The notes under the pieces were generated by a model, which did no database searches, was not told where the DNA came from, and saw only the letters and a program-made list of their open reading frames with translations. 64,000 nt of DNA, from positions 1 through 64,000 of the forward strand of contig DAHUXH010000016.1 of NCBI GenBank assembly GCA_027307235.1. The letters are read 5' to 3'. The stretch is from Vulcanimicrobiota bacterium (GTDB taxonomy: Bacteria; Vulcanimicrobiota; Vulcanimicrobiia; Vulcanimicrobiales; Vulcanimicrobiaceae). The translations under genes were made by a program, and so were the position numbers. Position 1 is the stretch's first letter. The number at the start of each line of letters is the position of its first letter. Positions 1 through 11,931 of this stretch are shown in pieces.

Positions 1-96
1 TGGAAGGCGCATCCCGAGCGCTTCGTCCACGGTCGGCCACAACCGCCAAAGCTTACGCCGATCGTCTACATCAACCAGCCAGAGGCCGCAGCGTAA
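1..96 (+). CDS. IS3-family transposase (OrfB), C-terminal fragment
   Basis: Only the last 31 codons are in the window. The peptide contains HPERFVHGRPQPP followed by a short VYINQP segment and a TAA stop. This matches the usual tail of IS3-family OrfB transposases (HPERFVRGRP...PP...WINPP), which lies after the DDE integrase core. The reading frame is open from the first base of the window. The catalytic core cannot be seen, so whether the copy is active is unknown. It runs towards, and has cut, the minus-strand gene on its right. Confidence 0.8.
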   Translation, partial: WKAHPERFVHGRPQPPKLTPIVYINQPEAAA

Positions 97-142
97 CATT
101 TTCCAAATGCCCGTGGCCTCAAACCTATTGACACATCCCGCA
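1..142 (+). mobile_element. Right end of an IS3-family insertion sequence
   Basis: The first bases read in frame on the plus strand as the last 31 residues of an IS3-family transposase and stop at 94-96. About 45 bases later the sequence ATTGACACATCCCGCA (127-142) resembles the terminal inverted repeat of many IS3 elements, which end in CA. I place the element edge at about 142; the edge is inferred because the left end and the target duplication lie outside the window. The rest of the element is to the left. Confidence 0.72.
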
Positions 143-488
143 CGAAAGAAACTAGATAATCGCGTGTGCCCCTGGCACCGTTCGTGTTCTGCAGGAGTTT
201 CGCAATATCCGAATTGGCACCACTAAATCGCTGCTGCAGAGAGGCGGGATAAACTACATCCCTGTCGCCGTACTTTGAAGTCGCACGTAATGCTGATTTA
301 ATGTCTTCGATCACTGCCGAAGCATTAAAATAAAGAACAGAGAACGGGTATGACCTGGTGGGCAGCTTATGCTCACCTTCATACAGGGCCCAGCTCTTTC
401 CGCTCTCGGTCGCTTTCGTTTCGATTGAGGTAGTGCGCGTGAAATTTAGAAGGCGAGCAATGTCATTAAAATCCAGAACAGGTGGCAT
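143..488 (-). pseudogene. Unknown gene of the type I restriction operon, cut off by the IS element
   Basis: A minus-strand reading frame starts with ATG at 488, 16 bases after the hsdR stop, so it was probably the fourth gene of the hsdMSR operon. About 115 residues are host-derived; the frame then runs into the IS end and stops by chance at 66-68 after about 25 residues encoded by the opposite strand of the transposase tail. The remaining peptide has no motif that I recognise and looks like the start of a larger soluble protein. Base composition is lower in GC than the chromosomal core. Its position suggests an accessory defence or anti-restriction role, but that is inference only. Confidence 0.6.
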
Positions 489-504
489 TTCGACTATCTC
501 CGTG

Positions 505-3500
505 CTATGCAGCGACTTGGCAAAGAAGTTCGGCTTGTTCTAAGACTTGCTTGGCAGCGCTCTCCATTGCGTCCGGAGGGTAGCCATGCTTGCGCAGCAA
601 CTTCTTGATTTTTAGCCTGATCCCAGCGCGAACGCTTTCGCGCAGGTTCCAGTCAATAGTGGCGCTTTCGTGAACGCTCTTGACCAGGTCACGGGCGATA
701 ACCCGCAGTCGCTCGTCGCCCAGCACTTCGACTGCGCTCTTGCTCTGCGCTAAGGCATCATAGAAGGCGAGTTCGTCATCGGACAAGCCCATCTGTTCGG
801 CGCGCTTCGGCTCGTCACGGAGCTCCTTTGCAAACTCGATAAGATGTTCGATGAGCTGCATTGTCGTGAGCGAGCGGCTCTCGTACTTGTTGATTGCCTC
901 AGCCAGCATATCCGAAAACTTTCGCGCCTGAACTGCGTTCTGCCGAGATCGAACCTTGATCTCGTCGCGTAGAAGGCGTTCGAGCATCTCGCGCGCGAGG
1001 TTTCGCTGCTCGATGCCGGCGAGTTCCGCCAGAAACTCGTTGGAGAAGACGGAGATGTCGGGCCGTTGTATCCCGGCTTGTTCCAGGACGTCGACGATGC
1101 CGCGTGAGCCGACCGCCTCAGAAACAAGCTGTTGAAGCGCGAGATCGATCTCCTCAAGGCTTTGGCCTCCGGCCGGCGAGATCTTGACGATAGTCGCTCG
1201 TACGCCCTTGAAAAAGGCTACCTCATCAGCAATCCCGCGCGCGTAATCGGACGTCGACGCGAGCGAAAACGCTTTCGCTAGACTAGCGCAGCTTCGAAGA
1301 TATCGCTTCTTCCCTTCGTCAAGGCCCAGGATATGATCCGTGCCTTTCGTGAGGCCGAGCATCTTCTGCGCAGTGTCACCGTCGAGGTACGCCTGATACG
1401 GAAAGCCGTGGAACATGCCGCGGACGATCTCATAATCGCGCTGCAGCACGGCAACGGCGTCCCGCTCGTCCAGCACCGGCTCGCCGGTTCCACCAGAATC
1501 AATATAAGTCGCGAGCGCGCGCTTCAAGTCGTCCGCGATACCGAAATAGTCCACCACGAGGCCACCAGCCTTGGTTTTGAAGACGCGATTGACCCGCGCG
1601 ATCGCCTGGACGAGGCTATGGCCTTTCATCGGCTTGTCGACGTACATCGTGTGCAGCGACGGCACATCGAAGCCAGTGAGCCACATATCCCGTACGATCA
1701 CCAGTTTGAGCGGATCGCTCGGATCCTTGAAGCGCTTCTCGATCGAGCGACGGCGCGGTTTATTGCGGATGTGCGGCTGAAGGAGCATTTCATCCGCCGC
1801 GCTGCCGGTGATGACCACCTTAATAGCGCCCCTTTCATCGGCGTCGTCGTGCCACTGAGGACGCAAAGCAATGATGGCCTCATAGAGCCGCGCGCAGATG
1901 CGCCGACTCATGCAGACGACCATCGCCTTGCCTTCGAACTCGAAGCCCTTCTGGCGCCGCTCGAAGTGCTCAACGAGGTCGCGCGCGATCTCTTCGATAC
2001 GGGCCTCGGTGCCGACGAGGGCTTCGATCTGCGACCAGCGGCTTGCGCTGCGGCGCTTGTCGTCGTCCTCTTGGCCCTCGGTGATCTCCTCGAACTCCTC
2101 GTCGAGATACGAGACTTTCACTGGGTCTAACTCAACCTTGACGACACGTGCCTCGTAGTAGATCGGCACCGTCGCGCCGTCCTCGACGGCGCGGCGCACA
2201 TCGTAAACGTCGATGTAATCGCCGAAGACGCTGCGCGTATTGCGGTCGGTGAGTTCGACCGGGGTCCCAGTAAAACCGATGAACGATGCGTTCGGGAGCG
2301 CGTCGCGGAGGTGCCGTGCAAAGCCATAGGCCATCTCGCCGGTCTCATCATTGAGCTTACCGCCGAAGCCGTATTGACTGCGGTGCGCCTCATCCGCAAT
2401 GACGATGACGTTGCGCCGATCCGTCAGTGCGGGATACCGTCCGCCGTTCTCTTCGGGCAAGAACTTCTGAATGGTCGTAAAGACGATGTGGCCGGAGGCG
2501 ACCGCGAGCGCCTGGCGCAGGTCCTCGCGGCTTTCGGCTTGCTCCGGTGTTTGGCGCAGAAACTCCGTACAGCGCATGAACTGCCCGAAAAGCTGATCGT
2601 CGAGGTCGTTGCGATCGGTCAGCACGACGAGGGTCGGGTTCGCGAGCTGCGGTTGCTGCGCGATTTTTGACGCGTAGAAGGTCATCGAGAGGCTCTTGCC
2701 GCTGCCCTGCGTGTGCCAGAAAACCCCGATACGGCGGTCTCCGCCCTCAGCCGTTGCCGCGATGGTGCGGTCGATCGCCTTGTTTACGCCGTAGTACTGG
2801 TGATAGGCCGCGAGAATCTTGTTCGGCGGCATCGTCGCCTCGAACAGGATGAAGTGGCGAAGGGTGTCGAGCAGCCGACGCTTTTCGAAAACCTCATTTA
2901 CGAGCGGTTCGATCTCAACCGGAACCTTAGCGCCGTCCTCGCGCTTCCAGGTGCTGAAGCGCTCCCAATCGGCGGTGAGCGAGCCCATCTTTGCCTGCGT
3001 ACCGTCGGCGACGATCAAGAGCTCGTTATACGCGAGCAAGCCGGGGAGGTCGCGTTTGTAGGTCTGCGTTTGGCGGAAGGCGCTGAGGATGGTGGCCTTC
3101 TCGTCCATCGGGTTTTTGAACTCGAAGAGCGCAATCGGCAGGCCGTTGATGAATACGAGCAGATCGGGGCGCCGCTCACTGGCGTCTTCTTTGATCGTGA
3201 ATTGATTGACTGCTAGCCAATCGTTGGCATCGGGGTTCTCGAAGTCGACGATTCGTGCTTTGGCATAGCGGACGCCACCGGCGCCGTCGCTGTACTCAAC
3301 GTCGACGCCTTCGATGAGGAACTTGTGGAAGCGCTGGTTGTTCAGAACGAGGTCGGTCGTCTCGTGAACCTTGACCTTGCGCGTCGCATCGTCGCGCGCG
3401 GACGGCGGGAGCAACGGGTTGAGACGAGCAATCGCGGAACGAAGCCGCTCGACGAGGACGGCGTCTTTGAACGACTTGCGCTCTTCTCGAGCGCCGTCCA

Positions 3501-3597
3501 GCGCGATGTCTGCACCAGGTAGGTAGGCGTAACCTAGGCCCTTGAGCAGCTCGATCGCATACTGCTCGACCGCGTCCTCGTTAAGGTAGCCGGACAT
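505..3597 (-). CDS. hsdR: Type I restriction enzyme, R (motor/nuclease) subunit
   Basis: This 1030-residue protein is the DNA-translocating and cutting subunit of a type I restriction-modification complex (R2M2S). The N-terminal nuclease has a PD-(D/E)xK layout with D145, E159 and K161. It is followed by a superfamily 2 helicase motor with Walker A TQGSGKS (296-302), DEAH (402-405), an FTGTP motif and the helicase motif VI region with QAIARVNR. The C-terminal helical part that docks on the methylase is present. The ATG at 3597 directly abuts the hsdS stop codon, so the gene is cotranscribed with hsdS and hsdM. The length is normal and no frameshift is visible, so it should be functional. Confidence 0.96.
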   Translation of the reverse strand: MSGYLNEDAVEQYAIELLKGLGYAYLPGADIALDGAREERKSFKDAVLVERLRSAIARLNPLLPPSARDDATRKVKVHETTDLVLNNQRFHKFLIEGVDVEYSDGAGGVRYAKARIVDFENPDANDWLAVNQFTIKEDASERRPDLLVFINGLPIALFEFKNPMDEKATILSAFRQTQTYKRDLPGLLAYNELLIVADGTQAKMGSLTADWERFSTWKREDGAKVPVEIEPLVNEVFEKRRLLDTLRHFILFEATMPPNKILAAYHQYYGVNKAIDRTIAATAEGGDRRIGVFWHTQGSGKSLSMTFYASKIAQQPQLANPTLVVLTDRNDLDDQLFGQFMRCTEFLRQTPEQAESREDLRQALAVASGHIVFTTIQKFLPEENGGRYPALTDRRNVIVIADEAHRSQYGFGGKLNDETGEMAYGFARHLRDALPNASFIGFTGTPVELTDRNTRSVFGDYIDVYDVRRAVEDGATVPIYYEARVVKVELDPVKVSYLDEEFEEITEGQEDDDKRRSASRWSQIEALVGTEARIEEIARDLVEHFERRQKGFEFEGKAMVVCMSRRICARLYEAIIALRPQWHDDADERGAIKVVITGSAADEMLLQPHIRNKPRRRSIEKRFKDPSDPLKLVIVRDMWLTGFDVPSLHTMYVDKPMKGHSLVQAIARVNRVFKTKAGGLVVDYFGIADDLKRALATYIDSGGTGEPVLDERDAVAVLQRDYEIVRGMFHGFPYQAYLDGDTAQKMLGLTKGTDHILGLDEGKKRYLRSCASLAKAFSLASTSDYARGIADEVAFFKGVRATIVKISPAGGQSLEEIDLALQQLVSEAVGSRGIVDVLEQAGIQRPDISVFSNEFLAELAGIEQRNLAREMLERLLRDEIKVRSRQNAVQARKFSDMLAEAINKYESRSLTTMQLIEHLIEFAKELRDEPKRAEQMGLSDDELAFYDALAQSKSAVEVLGDERLRVIARDLVKSVHESATIDWNLRESVRAGIRLKIKKLLRKHGYPPDAMESAAKQVLEQAELLCQVAA

Positions 3598-4908
3598 CTA
3601 GGCGGATTGCTCCACCAGGCGTTCCGCGCCCGTCACGCGGATTTCGCCGGAGATGAGCTTCGGGAGCAGTGTGTCACGAAGCTCAACGATGGTGCGCGAC
3701 TGGTGGATTGCGCTGACCATCCGTTCCATCATTTGAGCGATAGTCGTTGTAAAAAGGCGTGCAATGGAGATGGGCGGTAGGGCCACTTCGTAGCGAGCGA
3801 TGTGCTCCCAAGACGCGCGCGGCATCTTAGTTCCAGTTGAACACCGATCCGTGTGGGCCACCAGCTCATCGCTGCTGAGATGCAGAACAACATACGCAGC
3901 CCAGTCTGCAGAGGAGGGCGAAACAACAAGGATGTCCGTCGAACAAACCCCATCAACCGGCGCTATACCTACTTTGTGAAAGTACGGGCGCAATTTTCCG
4001 AAGAGGAACTCTCCCCGCCTAAATTGCGATTTGTTGCTTTCCAGTTGCGCGGCATGCTCCCAGCGATCCAATGCGATGTTCCGGCGTGGCATATGCTCAA
4101 GCCCTATGTAGGGCGTTTCGTCAAGGATGTCAGCATGTAAAATCGCGCGGCGCTGATTCTTCGCGACTTCGCCAAGCGCCCCGACCCTCCATCCCTTTGG
4201 GATTTCTCCTAACTCAGAATCCTCGAATGAATCAGGGAAGAGCGCGGCGATCGCCGGTGGGAGGCCGGTGTCGCGGCCTTTGGCTTTTGCGCGGACGGGG
4301 TCGAAGTCGACGAACCACGATTTGAACAGCGCGCGCGCCATCGCCTCAAGCGTCGCGCTCATTTTGCGATTCAATTCGATCTTGTCATCGAGCGCGCCAA
4401 GGATGGACGCGATCGCGCGTTGCTCATCAAGAGGCGGAAATGCGAAGCGCAGCGACTTTATCGTTGCCGCGCTTAGGTTCTGCTGAGCTGCCCCAACTGC
4501 AAGGTTGACCAGTTTTGGACGGGCATTTAGGAGAGCGTAATAGATGAACCGGTAGTTTGCCATAGCATCGTCAGCGATAAGCGCGCAGCACGCCTGATTG
4601 CACGTCATCTCACGAGAAAGAATGGCAAGCTTTCCGACCGTTGCCCCGTACATCGCTAACAGAACGGTGTTTGTAGGCAATACCTTAGCAGAAGAGCGTT
4701 GCACCGCTTCTTCGGTAATTTGCTCTTCGGTATCTCGCAACCAGCCGTCTCGGAGCTCTTGAGTCTTCACCCATGGCCAAACGCCATCGGCATAGAATGC
4801 AGGCGTTTTGCGGCTTGGAGTGCCACCGCTTGTGACACGCTGGCAGACATCATCAATCGAGCGCAGATGCCATCCTTGGTGGAGGACTTCGGAATCGCTA
4901 AGATTCAT
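3598..4908 (-). CDS. hsdS: Type I restriction enzyme, S (specificity) subunit
   Basis: This 436-residue protein sets the DNA target of the type I complex. It has the usual two half-repeats: a first target-recognition domain (about 10-165) ending in [21 protein letters not shown], which leads into a conserved helix, then a second domain (about 230-385) ending in a similar helix with [16 protein letters not shown]. The second half lacks the exact PPL-EQ signature and has [11 protein letters not shown] instead. The start overlaps the end of hsdM by 11 bases and the stop abuts hsdR, so the three subunits form one operon. The recognised bipartite sequence cannot be predicted from sequence alone. 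Confidence 0.93.
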   Translation of the reverse strand: MNLSDSEVLHQGWHLRSIDDVCQRVTSGGTPSRKTPAFYADGVWPWVKTQELRDGWLRDTEEQITEEAVQRSSAKVLPTNTVLLAMYGATVGKLAILSREMTCNQACCALIADDAMANYRFIYYALLNARPKLVNLAVGAAQQNLSAATIKSLRFAFPPLDEQRAIASILGALDDKIELNRKMSATLEAMARALFKSWFVDFDPVRAKAKGRDTGLPPAIAALFPDSFEDSELGEIPKGWRVGALGEVAKNQRRAILHADILDETPYIGLEHMPRRNIALDRWEHAAQLESNKSQFRRGEFLFGKLRPYFHKVGIAPVDGVCSTDILVVSPSSADWAAYVVLHLSSDELVAHTDRCSTGTKMPRASWEHIARYEVALPPISIARLFTTTIAQMMERMVSAIHQSRTIVELRDTLLPKLISGEIRVTGAERLVEQSA

Positions 4909-6478
4909 AGCCGAGCTGCGCCAGCGCCGCAGTTATCGAAGCGTCGAGATTCAACGCCTCTCGCTGTTGCACGCGCAGAAGCGACGTCAGGCGCGTCATC
5001 TTATCGGCAAATGGTTCGTTGTCGTCTTCCGGTTCTTCGGTGCCGACGTAGCGGCCAGGCGTGAGCACGTGCCCGTGCTTCCGTACCTCGTCGAGTGGTG
5101 CGGCCTTGCAAAAGCCGGGAACGTCTTTGTAACCGCCGTCCTTGCCGCGCCAGGCATGGTAGGCGCTGGCGATATTGGCGATGTCTTCGTCAGGCAGAGC
5201 CCGATGCGTGCGGTCCGTCATCTCGCCCATCTTGCGGGCGTCAATGAACAGAATTTCGCCGCTGCGATCGCGGAACTTGTGGTTGCGTCGGTCGCGCGCG
5301 AGAATCCACACGCAGACCGGAATCGGCGTCGTGTAAAAAAGTTGGCCTGGCAACGCAATCACGCAGTCGACAAGCCCGCCGTGCTCCGCCTCGATGAGGT
5401 TCTTGCGAATCTCGCCCTCGCCGCTTTGATTAGACGACATCGAACCGTTCGCCATGACGAACGCCGCAACACCAGTCGGCGCCAGGTGATAGACGAAGTG
5501 CTGAACCCAGGCGTAGTTTGAGTTTCCCGCCGGTGGGACGCCGTAGCGCCAGCGTGGGTCGTTACGCAGCCCCTGGCCGCCCCATTCGCTGTCGTTGAAC
5601 GGCGGATTGGCGAGAATGAAGTCGGCCTTCAGGTCCGGGTACGCATCCTGGAGGAACGAGCCACCCTCGTTCCAGGTGATGTCCGCTTCGATCCCGCGAA
5701 TCGCGAGGTTCATCATTGCAAGACGCCAGGTCGTGTGATTCGACTCCTGGCCATAGATCGAGACGTCGCCGATCTTCCCGCCATGAGCGAGAACAAACTG
5801 CTCGGACTGCACGAACATGCCGCCCGAACCGCAGCACGGGTCGAAGACGCGCCCTTTGTACGGTTCGATCATCTCGACCATGAGCCGCACAACTGAACGC
5901 GGCGTATAAAACTCGCCGCCCGCCTTTCCCGCGGCGTTTGCGAATCGCCCGAGGAAGTACTCATAGACACGCCCGATGACGTCGTGCTTGCGCGCCTCCG
6001 CGTCACCCAGGCCGATGCCGTTCACGAGATCGACGAGCTGACCGAGCCGCGTCGATCCGAGCGACGGCTTCGCATATTCCTTCGGAAGCACACCGCGCAG
6101 GCGAGGGTTCTCGTGTTCGATCGCTATCATCGCCTTGTCGACGATCTCGACAATCTGCGGCGACTTCGCTTGCGCCGCGATCTGCGACCAGCGCGCCGCC
6201 GGCGGCACCCAGAACACGTTGCACGCTTTGTACTCGTCGCGATCCTCGGGGTCCGCCTCACGATCGGCAGCGAGTTGCACGTGCAACTCCTCGAATGCGT
6301 CGGAGATGTACTTGAGGAAAATCAGGCCCAGAACAGGATGCTTGTATTCTGAGGCATCCATCGAGCCGCGCAGCGTATCTGCAGCAGACCAAAGAGTCGC
6401 TTCGAAACCTAGCTCGCCATTCTTCTCTCTTGCCTTCGGCGACGACGCCGACCCGTTCGCCTTCCGCCCGCGCGGCAT
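4898..6478 (-). CDS. hsdM: Type I restriction enzyme, M (N6-adenine methylase) subunit
   Basis: This 526-residue protein is the adenine methyltransferase subunit. It contains the HsdM N-terminal helical domain, the [10 protein letters not shown] segment, the SAM-binding motif [11 protein letters not shown] (about 212-222) and the catalytic NPPF (about 291-294). I chose ATG 6478 (MPRGRK...) rather than the longer frame from 6511 because family members begin near this point and a purine-rich GGGGAGGGA lies 10-12 bases upstream. It is the first gene of the hsdM-hsdS-hsdR operon. The operon is transcribed away from the tRNA-Glu gene, about 100 bases upstream. Confidence 0.95.
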   Translation of the reverse strand: MPRGRKANGSASSPKAREKNGELGFEATLWSAADTLRGSMDASEYKHPVLGLIFLKYISDAFEELHVQLAADREADPEDRDEYKACNVFWVPPAARWSQIAAQAKSPQIVEIVDKAMIAIEHENPRLRGVLPKEYAKPSLGSTRLGQLVDLVNGIGLGDAEARKHDVIGRVYEYFLGRFANAAGKAGGEFYTPRSVVRLMVEMIEPYKGRVFDPCCGSGGMFVQSEQFVLAHGGKIGDVSIYGQESNHTTWRLAMMNLAIRGIEADITWNEGGSFLQDAYPDLKADFILANPPFNDSEWGGQGLRNDPRWRYGVPPAGNSNYAWVQHFVYHLAPTGVAAFVMANGSMSSNQSGEGEIRKNLIEAEHGGLVDCVIALPGQLFYTTPIPVCVWILARDRRNHKFRDRSGEILFIDARKMGEMTDRTHRALPDEDIANIASAYHAWRGKDGGYKDVPGFCKAAPLDEVRKHGHVLTPGRYVGTEEPEDDNEPFADKMTRLTSLLRVQQREALNLDASITAALAQLGYES

Positions 6479-6579
6479 TGCCCTAAGTCCCTCCCCGCAA
6501 AGCACCTGCAAAGCAATTCGAAGCTACTACGTCAATAATCGCCCAGCGACGCGGAATCCTCGAAACCAAGGGCTCGATG

Positions 6580-6654
6580 TGGTAGCGCCAACGGGAATCG
6601 AACCCGTCTTTCCGCCTTGAAAGGGCGATGTCCTAACCGATAGACGATGGCGCC
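6580..6654 (-). tRNA. tRNA-Glu (UUC)
   Basis: On the minus strand this 75-nt sequence folds as a complete tRNA with an encoded CCA end. The acceptor stem GGCGCCA pairs with TGGCGCT. The anticodon stem TCGCC/GGCGG encloses the loop CTTTCAA with anticodon TTC, and the T arm ACGGG/CCCGT holds the loop TTCGATT. The 3' end faces the restriction island, the usual orientation when an island has integrated at a tRNA 3' end. Confidence 0.96.
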
Positions 6655-6731
6655 GCAGGACCCCCGCTATTTGACTATGGAACGGGTGCCCCTGTCAATT
6701 TGATCGGTCGGCGTGCGGGACGGGGTCGTGA

Positions 6732-6806
6732 TGGTGGGCCCGGTAGGATTCGAACCTACGCGCAACCAGTTATGAGCCGGCCGCTCTACCGCTGAGCTAC
6801 GGGCCC
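6732..6806 (-). tRNA. tRNA-Met (CAU), elongator type
   Basis: The minus strand gives a 75-nt tRNA with acceptor stem GGGCCCG paired to CGGGCCC, encoded CCA, anticodon loop CTCATAA (anticodon CAT) and T loop TTCGAAT. The first base pair is intact and the anticodon stem lacks the three G:C pairs of initiator tRNA, so it is an elongator Met tRNA; a tRNA-Ile2 with modified CAU cannot be fully excluded. Confidence 0.93.
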
Positions 6807-6878
6807 GCGCACGCACGCTCGCCCGGGGGCGAACGTGCGTGATGGGTTCGTTCCGGCCTTTCGATACCCTAGAGGCGG

Positions 6879-8969
6879 CTATACACCCGACGGCGTCAGC
6901 GCGAGCTTCCCGAACGTCGAACTCGACAATTCGCCGCTCGGCCGCTGTCCGCGCGGAAGTTCCTCGGTGTGCGTGCCTTCGCCGACCGTGAAGGTTCCAA
7001 CCATCTGCGTCAGCTCTTGGCCGTCGTCGCGCAGCGCCGTGACGGTCCCCGCGAGTTGCGAGACCTGCGCGGCCAGTTCCGACACGGATGCCGAGACCTG
7101 TTCGGCGGCGGCGGATTGCTCCTCGGACGCGACCGCGATCAACGCGATCGTATCGTTGACCTCTTGCGTGGTGGCGCTCATCTGCCGGGCCGCGGCCGCG
7201 TTCTCTTCGATCACTTGCGACACGTCCATGACGTGCTGCGAAACGTTCTGACTGCCCGCACTCATGCGCTTTGCTCGCTCCTGCATCTCGCGTGCCGCGC
7301 CGTGCGCTTGATTCACGACTTCCTCGAGATGTTTGAGCGCGTCGGACGCGGTGACCGCGAGGTCGAGCCCCTGACGCGTCGCCGACGACGAGCTTTTCAT
7401 TGCGGCTTCTGCTTCCACCGTCTCCGCGCGAATCGCCGAGAGAATGTCGCTGATCTCGCGCGTGGAAATCGCCGAGCGCTCGGCGAGCTTGCGCACTTCC
7501 GCGGCGACGACCGCGAAACCGCGACCGTGCTCACCGGCGCGTGCCGCTTCGATGGCGGCGTTGAGCGCAAGCAGATTGGTCTGGTCCGCGATGTCGCCGA
7601 TCGTCGAGATGATCTCGCCGACGGCGAGCGACCGCGACGCGAGCGAACTCATGCGCGCGGCCGCGACATCGGCGTCGTCGCGAATCTTACCCATCGCTTG
7701 GGTCGTCTTCGCAACGGCATCGAATCCGGTCGCCGCTTCGTGCATCGAGCGTTCCGACGACTCGCCGAGCGTGGCGGCAAACGTCATCGTTTCGCCGATC
7801 TCGGCGCTCAGATTTGAAATGACGTCGACCGCTTGACGAATGGACGTGGCTTGCTCGACCGCGCCGCTCGCGATCTGCGTCGATGCGCTCGCCAGTTCTT
7901 CGAGCGCACGGCTGACGTTGCGCGTCCGTTCGGCCTGATCGCGCGCACCGTTGGCAACTTCGGAGATCGCCTCTGAAATTTCGCGCACGGCGATCGACGA
8001 CTGCGCCATCGACGCCGACATCTCTTCGCTCGCGATGCCCAGTCGCATCGCGGCGCGCGCAACCGCACCGATGACTTGGCGCAAGCGCGCCGATGATGCT
8101 GAAAACGCATTGCCCATCTTCGAAAGACCGGCGGCTAATGCGTTGTAACCTTTGCGCAACGTCCCGACCTCGTCGGCACGCGCGTCATCCAAATGCGAAC
8201 GGTCGGACGAAAACGTTCTCGTGAGATCACCGCTCGAGAGGGCGCCGAACGCGTCGGTGAGCCGGAAGAAATCCGCGGTGACGACGTCGTTGAGCGCCTC
8301 GGCGACTTGCCCGATGCTGCGCGCGAGCGACCGTCCGAAGACAACCGCGATCAGGATGCCGATCGCGATTGCGACCGCGCCGAGCGCGATACCGAGCACG
8401 AGCGCCAACAGCTCCAGTTGCGTCGTCTTCGCTTGAGCGAGCGTAATCTGCTGATCGACATATGCGCGGTACTGCTCGATGGCCGTCAAGCTCGACTCGT
8501 ACGGCACGCCGACATACGCCGCGGCCGCCTTGTCGAACTGATGCGCAACGCGCATCGCGAAGGCTTGCTCGTTGCCGGCTTGATACGTCTTCCAGAAGGT
8601 CGCAAACTGCGACAGATCCGCGCGCTGCGCATCAGTGTCGGCATACGAATTGGCAAGCGCCAGATAGCGATCGACTTGCTGCACTTCGCCGCGATACTTC
8701 GGCATCTCGGTGCCTTTGGCGCGACCGTCGTCGTGATCCATGACGTACCACGCGCCGTCGTCGTCAGCGCTGCGTAATCCGATGACGATGTTGAGTGCGG
8801 CGTTCTGCGCGGGCACCAGCCGCTGCGCGACGAAGTTCGTCGAGTTGGTTTGGTCGCGCACGACGACCAGCGTCACGGAAAGCGCGATCGCGAAGACCGC
8901 GAGTACCGCACCGAATGAAACAATGAGCTTCCGTCCGATGTGAAGGTTCGACCACAGACCCGAAAACAT
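6879..8969 (-). CDS. Methyl-accepting chemotaxis protein
   Basis: This 696-residue transmembrane chemoreceptor has an N-terminal membrane helix (about 13-35), a periplasmic helical domain of about 150 residues resembling a four-helix-bundle ligand domain, and a second membrane helix (about 183-212). A HAMP-like linker and a long cytoplasmic coiled coil follow. The hairpin tip carries the signature [19 protein letters not shown], which binds CheA and CheW. A good ribosome site (AAAGGGAG) precedes the ATG at 8969. It lies alone between the tRNAs and eno, and no che kinase genes are in the window. The ligand is unknown. Confidence 0.93.
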   Translation of the reverse strand: MFSGLWSNLHIGRKLIVSFGAVLAVFAIALSVTLVVVRDQTNSTNFVAQRLVPAQNAALNIVIGLRSADDDGAWYVMDHDDGRAKGTEMPKYRGEVQQVDRYLALANSYADTDAQRADLSQFATFWKTYQAGNEQAFAMRVAHQFDKAAAAYVGVPYESSLTAIEQYRAYVDQQITLAQAKTTQLELLALVLGIALGAVAIAIGILIAVVFGRSLARSIGQVAEALNDVVTADFFRLTDAFGALSSGDLTRTFSSDRSHLDDARADEVGTLRKGYNALAAGLSKMGNAFSASSARLRQVIGAVARAAMRLGIASEEMSASMAQSSIAVREISEAISEVANGARDQAERTRNVSRALEELASASTQIASGAVEQATSIRQAVDVISNLSAEIGETMTFAATLGESSERSMHEAATGFDAVAKTTQAMGKIRDDADVAAARMSSLASRSLAVGEIISTIGDIADQTNLLALNAAIEAARAGEHGRGFAVVAAEVRKLAERSAISTREISDILSAIRAETVEAEAAMKSSSSATRQGLDLAVTASDALKHLEEVVNQAHGAAREMQERAKRMSAGSQNVSQHVMDVSQVIEENAAAARQMSATTQEVNDTIALIAVASEEQSAAAEQVSASVSELAAQVSQLAGTVTALRDDGQELTQMVGTFTVGEGTHTEELPRGQRPSGELSSSTFGKLALTPSGV

Positions 8970-9026
8970 GGCTCCCTTTCCTAAGTCAACGCAACGAGCG
9001 TAAAAAGAGGCGCCACCCGGTCGGTC

Positions 9027-9068
9027 GCCGGAGGAGCGTGCGAATGGCCGCCCACTTCCTCCTCCGGC
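9027..9068 (-). other. Hairpin downstream of eno, possible terminator
   Basis: GCCGGAGGAG (9027-9036) is exactly complementary to CTCCTCCGGC (9059-9068), with a 22-nt loop. Read on the minus strand it follows the eno stop, but the nearest T run (TCTTTTTA) lies about 18 nt beyond the stem, so it is a weak intrinsic terminator at best. It could also be part of the leader of the downstream chemoreceptor gene. Confidence 0.35.
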
Positions 9069-9095
9069 ATTCTGCCATACGGTGGGCCTTTTTGA

Positions 9096-10872
<1,777 letters not shown>

Positions 10873-10903
10873 AGCCCGGCCGGAATACGGCAATCAAGCG
10901 CGT

Positions 10904-11704
10904 ATGCCTGTCGTGATGACCGCCGGCTCCCTGCCGTCACACCCCTACCTGCGCACCGCCCAGGCGCTCGCGGGCTCGCGCTTCGCGACGATACGCTATT
11001 GCGAGCGAACCGCCAGCACCAACGAGGACGCGGTCGCGCTCCTCGGTGACGCCGCGTCGGCGGGGACCACGCTCGTCGCCGAAACGCAAGACCGGGGCAC
11101 CGGGCGCAAAGGGCGCAGTTGGATCGCGCATCCGGGAACCGCGCTGCTCTTCACCACCATCCTTCCCGAGCCGGTCGCAACCGATGCGCTGTGGGCGACC
11201 ACACTGTGGAGCGCGCTCGCGGTTCGGAGTGCGCTGCACGACCACGGCGTGAACGTCGATCTGCAATGGCCCAACGATCTGCTGCTGCATGGAAAGAAGC
11301 TCTGCGGCATCCTGTGCGTATCGCGCATCGTCAACCGGCTCGCCTGGGTGGGGTGCGGCATCGGCATCAACGTCACGCGCACGCCCGGCGCGGCCGACGG
11401 CATCGAACCGCCGCCGTCATTTTGCAGCGACGCCGCGCCCGTCGAGCGCGACGCGTTGCTTGCGTCAATACTGCACTCGTTCGACGCGAATGGCGCATTG
11501 CTGAAGACGCCGCGCGCGATCGCGCAACGTTGGGAGCGGGAAGCAGGGTTGCCGGGAAAACGCTACCGCATCCTGCGCGACGGCGATGAGCGCGCCTTCG
11601 ACGCCATTGCTCTCGCCCTCACCGGCGACGGTTCACTGCTCGTGGAGACGCACGAGGGCGATCGACACACGATCGCCCTCGCCGACGCACGGATCTTGCG
11701 TTAG
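10904..11704 (+). CDS. birA: Biotin--[acetyl-CoA-carboxylase] ligase
   Basis: This 266-residue enzyme activates biotin as biotinyl-AMP and attaches it to the lysine of a carrier protein. The nucleotide/biotin loop DRGTGRKGRSW and the segment QWPNDLLLHGKKLCGIL are diagnostic. A small C-terminal domain (about 215-266) is present. There is no N-terminal helix-turn-helix, so it is a monofunctional ligase and not the BirA repressor type. ATG 10904 is chosen because the upstream frame runs antisense through ndk. It converges on the DUF3343 gene with a 1-base gap. Confidence 0.93.
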   Translation: MPVVMTAGSLPSHPYLRTAQALAGSRFATIRYCERTASTNEDAVALLGDAASAGTTLVAETQDRGTGRKGRSWIAHPGTALLFTTILPEPVATDALWATTLWSALAVRSALHDHGVNVDLQWPNDLLLHGKKLCGILCVSRIVNRLAWVGCGIGINVTRTPGAADGIEPPPSFCSDAAPVERDALLASILHSFDANGALLKTPRAIAQRWEREAGLPGKRYRILRDGDERAFDAIALALTGDGSLLVETHEGDRHTIALADARILR

Positions 11705-11705
11705 G

Positions 11706-11921
11706 TTATTTCAGAACGCCGCCGAGCGCGACGCCGGAGCCGGCAATGGCTGCGGTCGCCTGAGTTTCCGCGCCGGCGTCGATGCTCAAGCAGAGATTCG
11801 ACGCTGTCGTCACGCTGGCCGGTTTGGGAATCATCTTCGCGGTAACACCGGCATCTTTGAGCGCCTTGGTGGCGATCATGGTGTCGGCATTACTCGCGAA
11901 GAACAAGATGACGTCTGCCAT
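11706..11921 (-). CDS. DUF3343-like small protein (putative Se/S carrier family)
   Basis: This 71-residue protein resembles DUF3343 (PF11823): an N-terminal strand ADVILFFASN, a helix, then GVTAKMIPKP and a second strand. Family members usually carry a Cys-Gly pair after the helix; here the region reads TASNLCLSI, so a single cysteine (C44) sits one or two positions away and the glycine is missing. I chose ATG 11921 because a strong GAGGGAGG ribosome site lies just upstream. It is the third gene of the split chemoreceptor operon, 10 bases after the Cache sensor. Its function is unknown; family assignment is moderate. Confidence 0.65.
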   Translation of the reverse strand: MADVILFFASNADTMIATKALKDAGVTAKMIPKPASVTTASNLCLSIDAGAETQATAAIAGSGVALGGVLK

Positions 11922-11931
11922 ACTGCCTCCC

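Noticed and set aside
1333-2130. Long plus-strand frame inside hsdR
   Set aside because: It is the complementary shadow of a well-supported hsdR with all motifs; no domain is visible.
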